From: Flavobacterium sp. Leaf82
GTDB taxonomy: Bacteria; Bacteroidota; Bacteroidia; Flavobacteriales; Flavobacteriaceae
Assembly: GCF_001422725.1 (NCBI RefSeq)
Contig: NZ_LMMA01000036.1
Span: 229,544 to 293,543, forward strand
Length of the DNA: 64,000 bases
Reading direction: 5' to 3'
The notes below the pieces were generated by a model. It searched no databases. It saw only the letters and a program-made list of their open reading frames with translations, and was not told where the DNA came from. Made by a program: the position numbers and the translations under genes. Positions within the stretch are counted from its first letter, which is position 1; each line of letters opens with the position of its first letter. Shown one piece after another: positions 18,024 to 26,525 of the stretch.

Positions 18024-20954
18024 TCAAAAATTCAGAATATATTCTGTAATATTAGCTTCAGAAGAAAGCTGTAATTTTTTACGAATGCGATATCGGGTAT
18101 CTTCCACACCGCGGACAGAAATCCCCAAAAGCGGAGCAATTTCTTTAGTATTAAAATTCATTCGCAAATAAGCACACAATCGCATATCACGCGGAGTCAG
18201 TTCCGGAAAGCTGATTTTTAATCTTTGCATAAAATTATCATGAAGCTGATTAAAGATTTCTTCAAACTCGTTCCAGTGCTGATCTCCCTGCAATTCATGA
18301 TCAATAATGCGGTTAATTTTAGTCAGTAAACCATAATTGGTATTAAAGTCATTCTTTTTATCAATCTGTCCAATAAGATCTTTTATCGAAAGTAAAATTT
18401 CATTTAAATGAATAAGATTCACAGTATTCGAAGCAACTTTGGCATTTTTGAGATTAATCGTTGCTTCCAGATTTTCTCTCATAATCGTCATATTCTCTTT
18501 TTCTAACGCCAGTTTTTGCTCGTTTAATTCAGCCCGATTGCGCAATAATTCTTTTTCCTGATTCAGAATTAATTGTTCCCGTTCCTGTTCTGCAAGATTT
18601 TTTTGGTATTTGATAATCGTATAGATCAAAATCCCAAAAAGAATTAAATACAAAATATAAGCCCATGTTGTTCTGTACCAAGGCGGTAAAATCTCAAACT
18701 TAAAAACAGCTTCTTCACTGACTACATCATAAATATTTTTTGCCCTTACATGAAAAATATATTCGTTTTCAGGCAAATTGGTATATTCTTTTTCAGTCTG
18801 AAGATTCCAGTCCGACCATTTGGGCTCAAAACCTTCCAGCCAGTATTCGTATTTTGTAGCATCGGCCTCATCATAACAAAGTGAAGCAAACGAAAAATGC
18901 AACGCGTTATTAGAATGCGATAAAACAGATGAAAGTTTATTTTTTGATGATTCCGTATCCGTAGAAAGTACATCATATCTGCTCGAAAACAACAAACTAT
19001 CTTTAGGAAAAATAGATTTAACCTCAGAAATAACCGCTTTATACTTTGCCTGATATTTTTTGCTTTTGGTAGTATTGTAATGAATCAAACCGTCTTGCGT
19101 GCCAAAAAATACATCTCCGTTAGCTGTTGTCTGAATGTTTTCGAAACCCGGAATATACAGATACCTCAGTTTTCTAAAAGGCAATTCTTCTACAGTAAAA
19201 TTACCTCCCGATTTCTGACTCATTTTTCCGGTATTCTCTCCTGAAATGTACCAGATATTATTTTGATGATCTTCTTTTAGTAAACGAATATGATTTTGTA
19301 TGCCAAGAGGTTTCGTAAAAGTAACATCCGGAATCATCTTGTTCGAATGCGCTTTTTGTTTGTAAACGCCTTTTGTAGTTCCAAAAAGTATTTGATTATT
19401 AATCATAAAAGTATTTAAAAACAAACTCGACGGAAAACCATTTTTATCATTATAAAACTGAAGGTCTGAAACGCTGTCAAATGTTTTATTAAACCTTATT
19501 TTAAAAATTCCTTTATATCCATGCGCAATCCAGATATTTTCAGCAGCATCTGTAACCATTACCCGGCTGCTTTCTTCAAAACCTTTTATTTTGTGCTGAT
19601 AAACCCAGGAATTATTTATTTTCTTTAATAAATAGAGCCCATTATATCCGCCTACAAGCAATAAATCAGGATGATTAGGGATTAAAACTCCTTGCCACGC
19701 GCCATCTGTTTTTGCTAATAATTGTGCCGAATTGCCATTTATCTCAAAGATTCCGTTTTTTTCAAAAGCTAAAAGCGAATTTCCAAAAACACCAATGTTC
19801 CAAACGTTTTCAGACATTCCGGCAATATGCTGAAAATGCAGATTTTCATGCTGACCATTTTTATAACGTTCCCAATCTAACCAGAAAACACCGTTATCTG
19901 TGGCAATATAAAGTTTGTTTTGATAAATCTGACTGCAATATATTTTAGTTTCGGAATTAGATGCATCAAGTATTTTTGATAAAGGGGACGAAATCTGGAT
20001 AAGCGAAATACCTTCTTTTAAAGTCACCCATAAATTACCTTCAGTATCAATTTTAAGATTCGTAACATATTCGTTCTGTAAACCTGTTTGCTTATTAATA
20101 TGCTGAATCAAATTCCCTTCACTATCAATAACTATCAGCCCGGTTTGACGCGTTCCTATTGCAAAATAACCATCAGAAAGAAGAAGTCCGGTTGAAATCT
20201 GATTTTGCTTTAGCAAATGATCTACTTTCGTCACAAAAGGTTTTAATTGATTATTCTGATAACTAAAAAGTCCGTTTTTCTGTGTCAGAAGAATTAATCC
20301 ATCTTTCGTCTCAAAGATTTTCCTGATCTTCAATCCAATAAACTGTTTGCTATTCGGAATTTCAACTAATGCATCGTTTTCCAACTTCAGCAGTCCCTTT
20401 ACATTATCTGAAACATAGATTTCTGTATTGACTTCAAAAAAATCATCGAACTTGTTCTGAGGTCTTATCGTTTTGATTTTGTTGTTCTTGTAGATAAATA
20501 TCTCTTCATTAGAGAAAAAAACAACTTCATTCTTGCGAACAACTGTATGCAAAACATCGCCAAAATTTCGCGCAGAATGTTCAATTAATTTTACCAGAGA
20601 AGTATATTTATATTGTCCGTTGGGCAACTGCACGGTATAACCAAATTCGCCCTGAGCCCCGACATACATTTTATCGTTTTTAGCAATCGCCAGAGAACGA
20701 ACCATACTTTTGTTTTCCGGCTGCGTTACAATACTCCATCTTACACCATCGAATTGCATGATTCCAAAATGATTTGCAAAAAACATCATGCCTTTAGAAT
20801 CCTGTAAAACATCCCAATTTTCTGAAGCCGCTTTATAGGTTTTAGGGCTGTAATTTGTAATAAACGGAACTCCAATTTTTTTAATTTGCGCATTAGCAAT
20901 TGGATGTAAAAGAGATAGCGATAGAACTAAAATTCTAATTATAAATTTTGTCAT
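18024..20954 (-). CDS. Beta-propeller sensor with LuxR-type DNA-binding domain
   Basis: 976-aa one-component membrane regulator. A signal segment (about 1-22) leads into a large periplasmic region built of two-component-regulator propeller repeats (for example WDVLQDSKGMMFFANHFGI and NLWVTLKEGI). A Y_Y_Y-type domain follows (YEYWLEGFEPKWSDWN and EYIFHVRAKN). One transmembrane helix is at about 758-780 and a coiled coil at about 785-835. A C-terminal LuxR/GerE-like helix-turn-helix lies at about 915-965 (LTPRDMRLCAYLRMNFNTKEI). There is no histidine kinase or receiver domain, so signal and output sit in one protein. It lies directly upstream of the wall-lysis genes on the same strand and is the natural candidate for their regulator; that link is inferred from position. 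Confidence 0.88.
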   Translation of the reverse strand: MTKFIIRILVLSLSLLHPIANAQIKKIGVPFITNYSPKTYKAASENWDVLQDSKGMMFFANHFGIMQFDGVRWSIVTQPENKSMVRSLAIAKNDKMYVGAQGEFGYTVQLPNGQYKYTSLVKLIEHSARNFGDVLHTVVRKNEVVFFSNEEIFIYKNNKIKTIRPQNKFDDFFEVNTEIYVSDNVKGLLKLENDALVEIPNSKQFIGLKIRKIFETKDGLILLTQKNGLFSYQNNQLKPFVTKVDHLLKQNQISTGLLLSDGYFAIGTRQTGLIVIDSEGNLIQHINKQTGLQNEYVTNLKIDTEGNLWVTLKEGISLIQISSPLSKILDASNSETKIYCSQIYQNKLYIATDNGVFWLDWERYKNGQHENLHFQHIAGMSENVWNIGVFGNSLLAFEKNGIFEINGNSAQLLAKTDGAWQGVLIPNHPDLLLVGGYNGLYLLKKINNSWVYQHKIKGFEESSRVMVTDAAENIWIAHGYKGIFKIRFNKTFDSVSDLQFYNDKNGFPSSLFLNTFMINNQILFGTTKGVYKQKAHSNKMIPDVTFTKPLGIQNHIRLLKEDHQNNIWYISGENTGKMSQKSGGNFTVEELPFRKLRYLYIPGFENIQTTANGDVFFGTQDGLIHYNTTKSKKYQAKYKAVISEVKSIFPKDSLLFSSRYDVLSTDTESSKNKLSSVLSHSNNALHFSFASLCYDEADATKYEYWLEGFEPKWSDWNLQTEKEYTNLPENEYIFHVRAKNIYDVVSEEAVFKFEILPPWYRTTWAYILYLILFGILIYTIIKYQKNLAEQEREQLILNQEKELLRNRAELNEQKLALEKENMTIMRENLEATINLKNAKVASNTVNLIHLNEILLSIKDLIGQIDKKNDFNTNYGLLTKINRIIDHELQGDQHWNEFEEIFNQLHDNFMQRLKISFPELTPRDMRLCAYLRMNFNTKEIAPLLGISVRGVEDTRYRIRKKLQLSSEANITEYILNF

Positions 20955-21179
20955 TTTGTTTCTGTCTGTAGGTTAGTTCGTAGTTTTTGAGAACTACAGT
21001 CTTAAAAATATCCCTTTGGGAAAAGATGTTTTTAAGCCAAAAGAAACTGTTTATTCATTGCTTTCGAAATAACAATTTGATAATCTTAAGCATCAAAAAA
21101 AACGAATCTCTGAAACCAAATATATAAAAATTTATTTTAATGTAACAAATTACAATTAATTTAAAGGATTTGATAATGG

Positions 21180-21836
21180 AAAAATTAGAGGATATTCTAA
21201 TTAGAAAATGAGATAATGTGGGAATTAGATAATGTGAGAATTAGATAATTTAAAGGCATTACGTTTAATCTTGTAATTCGATCGAAGGAAGAAATCACAC
21301 TCGAAACTCCGCAAAGTAAATCTAATCTTTGTCGAATTACTAGTGCGATTTCTCCCTTCGCTCGAAATGACACAAACTGGCGCAAACCTGAAACCTCAAA
21401 CCTCAAACCTCAAACCTGAAAATTGAAAATTGAAACCTAATATGAGAATTAGATGACTTAGAGGCATTATGTTTCATCTTGTCATTTCGAGCGAAGAGAG
21501 AAATCATACTCGAAACTCCGCAAAGTACCTAATCTTTGTCGAATTACTAGTGCGATTTCTCCCTTCGCTCGAAATGACACAAACTGGCGCAAACCTGAAA
21601 CCTGAAACTTGAAACTTGAAACTTGAAACCTGATATGAGAATTAGATAATTTAAAGGCATTATGTTTCATCTTGTCATTTCGAGCGAAGGGAGAAATCAC
21701 ACTCGAAACTCCGCAAAGTAAACCTAATCTTTGTCGAATTACTAGTGCGATTTCTCCCTTCGATCGAAATGACACAAATTGGCGCAAACCTGAAACCTGA
21801 AACCTGAAACTTAAAACCTGAAACTTTTTAAAATCT
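21180..21836. repeat. Three tandem units, each a palindrome plus AAACCTG microrepeats
   Basis: The 882-bp gap between the propeller regulator and the HAD gene carries three units of about 200 bp. Each unit has a roughly 100-bp palindrome (21272-21372, 21480-21579, 21673-21774) with arms close to TGTCATTTCGAGCGAAGGGA and interior ACTCCGCAAAG / CTTTGTCGAATTACTAGTG. Each palindrome is followed by 7-bp microrepeats of the form AAACCTG/AAACCTC/AAACTTG. A short spacer GAGAATTAGATAATTTAAAGGCATTA precedes copies (here cited by its first and last words GAGAATTAGA and AGGCATTA). The left arm of the first copy is decayed. The remaining 20955-21180 stretch is AT-rich with nothing recognised. Confidence 0.85.
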
Positions 21837-22469
21837 TTAAACCAAAAAACTCAACTCTTCATAAGAATCAAAAAGCGCTGCACCTTCATTCTCTAAATCT
21901 TGATTGTTATAACCGTTGGCAAAACCATAGACTTTAAATCCGCCTTGGATTCCTGCGATAACTCCTGCTTTGCTGTCTTCGATTACGATACAGTCTTTTA
22001 CATCAAAACCCATTTCTTTTGCGGCATGCAGAAAAATTCCCGGCTCTGGTTTCCAGCTATTAATTTCGTACGAACTAAATATTTTATTTTCGAATTTATG
22101 CAGTAAACCTGCGACTTCAAGATTAAGTCTGATTTTATCTACGGGACCACTGGAAGCCACACAATAAGGGATTTTTAGTTTTTCGATAAAAGATAGTACA
22201 CCTTTCATTGGTTTAACTTGTATTTTGAAAGCTTCAAAACTTTTCTGGCGATAATCTGCTTCAAAAGTATCGGGAAGTTTTTTTCCAATCGCATTTTCTA
22301 TATACAGAAAACATTCTTTTAATTTACGACCGTTAAAATCGCGATACGCATCTTCCAGTTTCATTTTAAAACCATATTCGGCAGCCATTTCAAGCATGAT
22401 TCCGTTACCAATTTTTTCTGTATCTACAAGAACTCCATCACAATCGAAAATAATACACTTAACTTCCAT
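21837..22469 (-). CDS. HAD-superfamily phosphatase, beta-phosphoglucomutase-like
   Basis: 210-aa cytoplasmic HAD hydrolase. Motif I is IIFDCDGVLVD with nucleophile D9 and acid D11. A four-helix cap of the beta-phosphoglucomutase type follows. Motif II is in YCVASSGP, motif III around SSYEINSWKPEPG, and motif IV in IVIEDSKAGV. These features place it with small sugar-phosphate phosphatases or mutases (subfamily IA). The substrate cannot be assigned. It stands apart from the sugar operons, next to a Nudix gene on the same strand 79 bp upstream, so the two may be housecleaning enzymes transcribed together. Confidence 0.85.
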   Translation of the reverse strand: MEVKCIIFDCDGVLVDTEKIGNGIMLEMAAEYGFKMKLEDAYRDFNGRKLKECFLYIENAIGKKLPDTFEADYRQKSFEAFKIQVKPMKGVLSFIEKLKIPYCVASSGPVDKIRLNLEVAGLLHKFENKIFSSYEINSWKPEPGIFLHAAKEMGFDVKDCIVIEDSKAGVIAGIQGGFKVYGFANGYNNQDLENEGAALFDSYEELSFLV

Positions 22470-22548
22470 AATCTTTATTTACATTTTTAATTATTCGGCT
22501 TGACCGAAAATGTAAATTACAAAATTATTCCCGAAAGCAAGGTAAATT

Positions 22549-23013
22549 TTAGAGCGAAGAAGAAATTTTCGAGATTATCTGAATAATAAAATCAGCCTGT
22601 GCGTGATTTATTTTTTTTAAAGCGTGTTCAGTTTGAAACCATTCGGCTCTGTCAACTTCAGGAAACGATTGTAGTTTTCCGGATTTCGGCGGCCATTCCA
22701 TTTCGAAATCGTTACTTTTTACGAGCGATGCATCAATATCAAATTCCAAAGCCCAGGCAAAAATGGTTTTTCCTGATTTGAGTTTTACCGATTCCAGTTC
22801 AATAAAATCACCTTCTAATTCAAAACCTGTTTCTTCCTGAAATTCGCGTTTTGCAGCATCAAGCGCATCTTCTTCATTTGTAAATTCTCCTTTTGGAATC
22901 GACCAGCTTTCTAAATCTTTATTCTTCCAGAATGGGCCACCGGGATGAACCAATAAAAAGAAAATTGTTTTATCGACGAATTTGTAGAGTAATATGCCGG
23001 CGCTTTGTTTCAT
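22549..23013 (-). CDS. Nudix hydrolase
   Basis: 154-aa cytoplasmic pyrophosphohydrolase. The Nudix box GEFTNEEDALDAAKREFQEETGF matches G-x5-E-x7-REUxEExGU, with the glutamates that bind magnesium. The N-terminus MKQSAGILLYKF and the motif WSIPKGE are typical of the diadenosine-polyphosphate or ADP-ribose branch (NTP_PPase-like DUF4916/YmfB style), but the substrate is not determined. The length is normal for a single-domain member. It is upstream of the HAD phosphatase on the same strand. Confidence 0.87.
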   Translation of the reverse strand: MKQSAGILLYKFVDKTIFFLLVHPGGPFWKNKDLESWSIPKGEFTNEEDALDAAKREFQEETGFELEGDFIELESVKLKSGKTIFAWALEFDIDASLVKSNDFEMEWPPKSGKLQSFPEVDRAEWFQTEHALKKINHAQADFIIQIISKISSSL

Positions 23014-23186
23014 GGGATTTAATTTATAACCTAAAGATAGTGTTTAATTAGTTTATGTATTTTACATTAATCCCATAATCCGTATTCTGTACATTTTTAC
23101 CCCAATTCTGTATTTTTAATCAATGATCTATTCCTAAATTTATATTTCGTTACACGTCACTTTACAAATATTAAAAAATAACCACT

Positions 23187-24356
23187 TTGAAAAAGCCTCT
23201 TTTATTTCTCGCGATTCTGGCAAGTAGTTTTACCATTCATGCTCAAAACAAAATTATTACGGTTACTAATTCCCTTTCTGTCGATCGGGAATATGAAACG
23301 GTTGAACTTACTAAAAAATCACTCCAATTACCATCATCAGCTAAACTCGAAGATTATACGGTAAAAGATATAAGTTCTAATTCGTATTTAGAAACGCAAG
23401 CAGTAGACAATGATGGCGATGGTGTTATGGATCTCTTATTATTTCAGCCGAAAATAAGCGCTTCCTCTACAAAAGAGTTTGAAGTTATACCATCAGACAA
23501 TCCATCAGGAACAAAAAATATCAATTGCTATTCGAGATTTGTTCCGGAACGAACGGATGATTATGCTTGGGAAAACAACAAAGTTGCCTTTAGAACCTAT
23601 GGTCCTGTGGCACAAAAAATGGTCGAAGATAAAATTGCAGGGGGAACTTTAACAAGCGGAATTGATGCCTGGCTAAAAAGAGTCGATTACCCAATAATCA
23701 ATAAATGGTACGAAAAAGCCACTAACGGAACCGGAACATATCATAAAGATACTGGCGAAGGCTTGGATAATTTTCATGTGGGAGATAGTCGCGGTGTTGG
23801 CGGAATTGCCGTTAAAGTCGATGATAAATATTATTTTTCTAAGAATTTCACCTCCTGGAAAACCATTACAACCGGACCTATCAGAACGAGTTTTATCCTA
23901 ACTTATGCCGATTGGGATGCAAAAGGCAATAAAATAACGGAGTCTAAATTGATAAGTCTTGATTACGGAAGTTACCTTTCTCGTTTTGAGATCCATATTA
24001 CGGGAACAAAAGCTATTGCAGCCGGATTAACACTTCATGACAAAAAAGGAACAATTGGAACCAATATAAAAGAAGGCTGGTTAAGCCATTGGGAACCAAT
24101 AGACGATTCTGAAATTGGAACCGGAATTGTGGCTCCAAAAAATACTTTAACGAGCTTTGACAATCATATTACGGAAGATAAAGACTTAAGTAATCTTTAC
24201 GGAAACATCGAAGTAAAAAACAATAAAGCCATTTATTATGTTGGTTTTGGATGGAAAAAAGGAAGTCCGTTTCAAACCAAACAAGATTGGGAAACATATT
24301 TAAGTTTGTTTGCTAAAAAGATTAATAATCCTTTGGTTGTGAAGGTTAAGAAATAG
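23187..24356 (+). CDS. Secreted DUF4861-family protein (TTG start)
   Basis: 389-aa exported protein of unknown biochemical function. The reading begins at TTG (23187-23189) and gives a perfect signal peptide, KKPLLFLAILASSFTIHAQ; there is no in-frame ATG before it that would fit. Conserved-looking blocks are VDNDGDGVMDLLLFQP, RTYGPVAQKM, GLDNFHVGDSRGVGGIAV and HDKKGTIG. I recognise it as DUF4861, a family often found in uronic-acid polysaccharide loci (pectin or alginate type). It precedes the LacI-type regulator gene convergently across a nested palindrome and likely belongs functionally to the uronate locus, an inference from position. Confidence 0.75.
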   Translation: MKKPLLFLAILASSFTIHAQNKIITVTNSLSVDREYETVELTKKSLQLPSSAKLEDYTVKDISSNSYLETQAVDNDGDGVMDLLLFQPKISASSTKEFEVIPSDNPSGTKNINCYSRFVPERTDDYAWENNKVAFRTYGPVAQKMVEDKIAGGTLTSGIDAWLKRVDYPIINKWYEKATNGTGTYHKDTGEGLDNFHVGDSRGVGGIAVKVDDKYYFSKNFTSWKTITTGPIRTSFILTYADWDAKGNKITESKLISLDYGSYLSRFEIHITGTKAIAAGLTLHDKKGTIGTNIKEGWLSHWEPIDDSEIGTGIVAPKNTLTSFDNHITEDKDLSNLYGNIEVKNNKAIYYVGFGWKKGSPFQTKQDWETYLSLFAKKINNPLVVKVKK

Positions 24357-24368
24357 TGTTTTTTTTTT

Positions 24369-24683
24369 GCCCACGGATTTGACGGGTTTGAACGGATTGA
24401 CGCGGATTTTTATTTTTGTTTACCGCAATCTTTGTTATCCTGACAAACTTTTCGCTAAAAAACAAACCCGACAGGTTTTTAAAACCTGTCGGGTTTATTC
24501 GTTTAGATTTGCACCCAATCTTGTCATCCTGACGGAGGAAGGATCACACTAGTAATTCGACAAAGATTGGCGACTAACTTTGCGGAGTTTCGCGTGTGAT
24601 CCTTCCTCCGTCAGGATGACAAAGATTGTAAACAAAAATAAAAAATCCGCGAAAACCAGTTTAAACCCGCCAAACCCGTGGGC
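24369..24683. repeat. Triple-nested palindromic element F
   Basis: The 334-bp gap between convergent genes is almost wholly palindromic. The outer arms at 24369-24410 and 24640-24683 pair GCCCACGGATTTGACGGGTT with AACCCGCCAAACCCGTGGGC. Inside the left side is a separate hairpin at 24464-24497 (AAACCCGACAGG / CCTGTCGGGTTT), a sister of the one at 3185. The core at 24522-24621 has arms TGTCATCCTGACGGAGGAAG and CTTCCTCCGTCAGGATGACA. Strong bidirectional termination would be expected. Confidence 0.8.
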
Positions 24684-24690
24684 CAAACTT

Positions 24691-25719
24691 CTACTCTTTC
24701 TTCACAGGAAAATAATTCTCTTTTAAAATAATTTCTAGCGGTATATAATGTGTATTAACTACGGTTTCCTGCAATACCAGCTTTTTATACAAATGATTTA
24801 TTCCCATATATCCTTGCTCTTCGGGTCTTTGGTTGATTAGAAAATCGATTACGCCTTTGTTTAAGTATTCTATATTTTCTTTTAGTAAATCGTAACCAAT
24901 AATCCTTACGCCTTTTATATTGTTTTGTTCTAAAAATCTGGCAACAATATAAGCTCTTGAATTAGGTACAAAAACGCTGTTGATTCCGGAGAACATTTCT
25001 AAATTTAGTTGATCAATTCCCGAATCTTTTATCGTGACTTCAGAAAATTTGAAGTTTTTTAGTTCTTCATGATCTTTAAAAAAAGAATAAAAGCCATCGA
25101 TACGTTGTAAATAAACAGAGGTGCTTTCGATCTCTCTGGTGATTTTAAAAATCAGGATCTGTCTTTCATTCTTAACGGCAAAACTGATTAATCTTCCGGC
25201 AAGATATCCGCTCTGAAAAGCGTCTTGTCCCACATAAGCGTGTTCATCATTATTTGAAATATTCGAATCGATCATAACAACCGGAATATTTTTCTTTTCA
25301 TATTCTGCTAAAAAGCGAATGGATTCCTGATAAAAAATAGGCGCAAACAATAGTCCGTTGCAATCAAATTCTAAGACTTTTTTTACAGCTTCTTTAAACG
25401 AAACCACATTAAAATCATAAAAGAAATAGTCCAGAACAATTCCGAATTTACTAAATTCTACAGCCGCTTTTTCGATTCCGGTAATTTGGCTTTTCCAGTA
25501 CTCGAGATTTTCATATTGAGGTAAAAATACTGCAAAATGGAACTTTTTATTCAACGCCAGATTACTCGCCAGAATGTTTCGTTTGTAGCCATATTGTTCA
25601 ATAATAGCATTTACTTTATCTACATTTTCCTGAGCAACCTGCCCACGATTATGGATAATTCTATCAACAGTTCCAGGGGAAACATTGGCTAATTCGGCAA
25701 TTTTTTTTATCGTTATGAT
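24691..25719 (-). CDS. LacI-family transcriptional regulator with non-canonical start
   Basis: The conventional start (TTG at 25554) would remove the DNA-binding domain. The frame stays open upstream to a stop at 25800-25798 and encodes a full LacI helix-turn-helix (ITIKKIAELANVSPGTVDRI, then hinge-like NRGQVAQENVDKV). No ATG, GTG or TTG exists in frame between that stop and 25554. I set the start at ATC (25719-25717), giving IITIKKIAEL...; ATC at 25725 or ATA at 25716 are equally possible. Length is then 342 aa, normal for the family. The C-terminal periplasmic-binding-protein-like domain starts near KKFHFAVFLPQYENLEYW and resembles the DUF4038/xylose-type sensor group. It is divergent from the uronate operon across palindromic operators, so it probably represses that operon. 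Confidence 0.8.
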   Translation of the reverse strand: MITIKKIAELANVSPGTVDRIIHNRGQVAQENVDKVNAIIEQYGYKRNILASNLALNKKFHFAVFLPQYENLEYWKSQITGIEKAAVEFSKFGIVLDYFFYDFNVVSFKEAVKKVLEFDCNGLLFAPIFYQESIRFLAEYEKKNIPVVMIDSNISNNDEHAYVGQDAFQSGYLAGRLISFAVKNERQILIFKITREIESTSVYLQRIDGFYSFFKDHEELKNFKFSEVTIKDSGIDQLNLEMFSGINSVFVPNSRAYIVARFLEQNNIKGVRIIGYDLLKENIEYLNKGVIDFLINQRPEEQGYMGINHLYKKLVLQETVVNTHYIPLEIILKENYFPVKKE

Positions 25720-25788
25720 ATTGATAAGTTTTAAGTTAAATGACGCTTTACATCGCTCTAAATTATTATTATTTTTATTAAATATAAG

Positions 25789-25818
25789 TTGTTTTACTTA
25801 ACTTTTTATATACATTTG
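25789..25818 (+). promoter_or_regulatory. Bacteroidota-type promoter for the uronate operon
   Basis: TTG at 25789-25791 is followed by 19 bp and then TACATTTG at 25811-25818. This is a perfect match to the Flavobacterium consensus TTG-N17-23-TAnnTTTG. Transcription would begin near 25825, leaving a leader of about 240 nt before the YhcH-like gene at 26064. Confidence 0.75.
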
Positions 25819-25826
25819 TAAAAGCC

Positions 25827-25857
25827 CGTGTGCGTACACGCAAATATACACATGTGT
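25827..25857. promoter_or_regulatory. Two palindromic operator candidates between divergent promoters
   Basis: CGTGTGCGTACACG (25827-25840) is a 14-bp palindrome with one symmetric mismatch pair; ACACATGTGT (25848-25857) is a perfect 10-bp palindrome. Their centres are 19 bp apart, about two helical turns. The first covers the expected start site of the plus-strand promoter. A minus-strand -7 box TATATTTG lies between them (25848-25841) and could serve the regulator gene. Such an arrangement is typical of LacI-type autoregulated divergent control. Confidence 0.65.
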
Positions 25858-26063
25858 TTGAAAAAACATAACATTAAATCAAAATATTTACAACGATTTA
25901 AGTTATTACAAGATTTAAAGGAATCTTAGAATACAAAAACTGACATAAAAATAAATACTGACATATATAATATTAATTACTAAAAACCAGTAAGATACAA
26001 TAAATCATATAAGTTAAAACTTTAGATATAAAATCAAATTAGAAAATATAAAAACCAAATAAA
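25858..26063 (+). other. Long AT-rich leader of the uronate operon
   Basis: This stretch follows the operators and precedes the YhcH-like gene. It is very AT-rich, with no open frame of note and no strong hairpin that I can see. No known riboswitch was recognised. Confidence 0.4.
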
Positions 26064-26513
26064 ATGATTGTAGATTCATTACAAAACGCTGCAAAATATT
26101 TCAGCCTTCATCCTAAATTCAAAGAAGCTTTTGAATATGTAAATCAAAACGATATCAGCCAACTTGAAGAAGGTGCTTTTGAAATTGCCGACGGATTAAA
26201 AGTAATTGTAATTGTTGGTGAAGGTGCCACAAAAGAAGAAAGTATAAAAGGTTTTGAATGTCACGATCAAAACATCGATATTCAGATTTCGATAAAAGGT
26301 CCGGAAACTTTTGCCTGGAAACCAAGAGAAAAATGTGTGAGTCCAAATGGGGATTATAGCGACGAAAGAGATGTTCGCTTTTTTCACGATAAACCGGATA
26401 TGTTTTTTGAATTGCAGGAAAAACAATTTGCGATTCTATTCCCCACAGATGTTCACGCTGCAATGATTGGCGAAGGAACGCTTAAAAAAATCGTTATTAA
26501 AGTTAGAGTTTAA
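26064..26513 (+). CDS. YhcH/YjgK/YiaL (DUF386) family cupin-like protein
   Basis: 149-aa cytoplasmic protein of the YhcH/YjgK/YiaL family, a beta-sandwich fold with a metal site. Recognisable blocks are FECHDQNIDIQISIKG, with the histidine and glutamine-rich metal region, and FPTDVHAAMIGEG, with the second histidine. Family members act on sugar anomers or sugar acids and commonly sit in sialic-acid, alginate or uronate operons; the E. coli relative EbgC is an anomerase. Here it is the first gene of the operon with KDPG aldolase (12 bp downstream), mannonate oxidoreductase and mannonate dehydratase. An anomer or keto-sugar conversion in uronate entry is therefore plausible but unproven. Confidence 0.85.
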   Translation: MIVDSLQNAAKYFSLHPKFKEAFEYVNQNDISQLEEGAFEIADGLKVIVIVGEGATKEESIKGFECHDQNIDIQISIKGPETFAWKPREKCVSPNGDYSDERDVRFFHDKPDMFFELQEKQFAILFPTDVHAAMIGEGTLKKIVIKVRV

Positions 26514-26525
26514 ATTTAAAAACTG

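Noticed and set aside
20955..21180. Possible small RNA or riboswitch upstream of the propeller regulator
   Set aside because: Only AT-rich sequence is visible; no conserved fold or promoter pair could be identified.
21482..21787. 101-codon minus-strand reading frame in the tandem repeats
   Set aside because: The peptide is a repeated translation of the palindrome arms (RQFVSF, KGEIALVIRQRLG); it has no start context and exists only because the DNA repeats.
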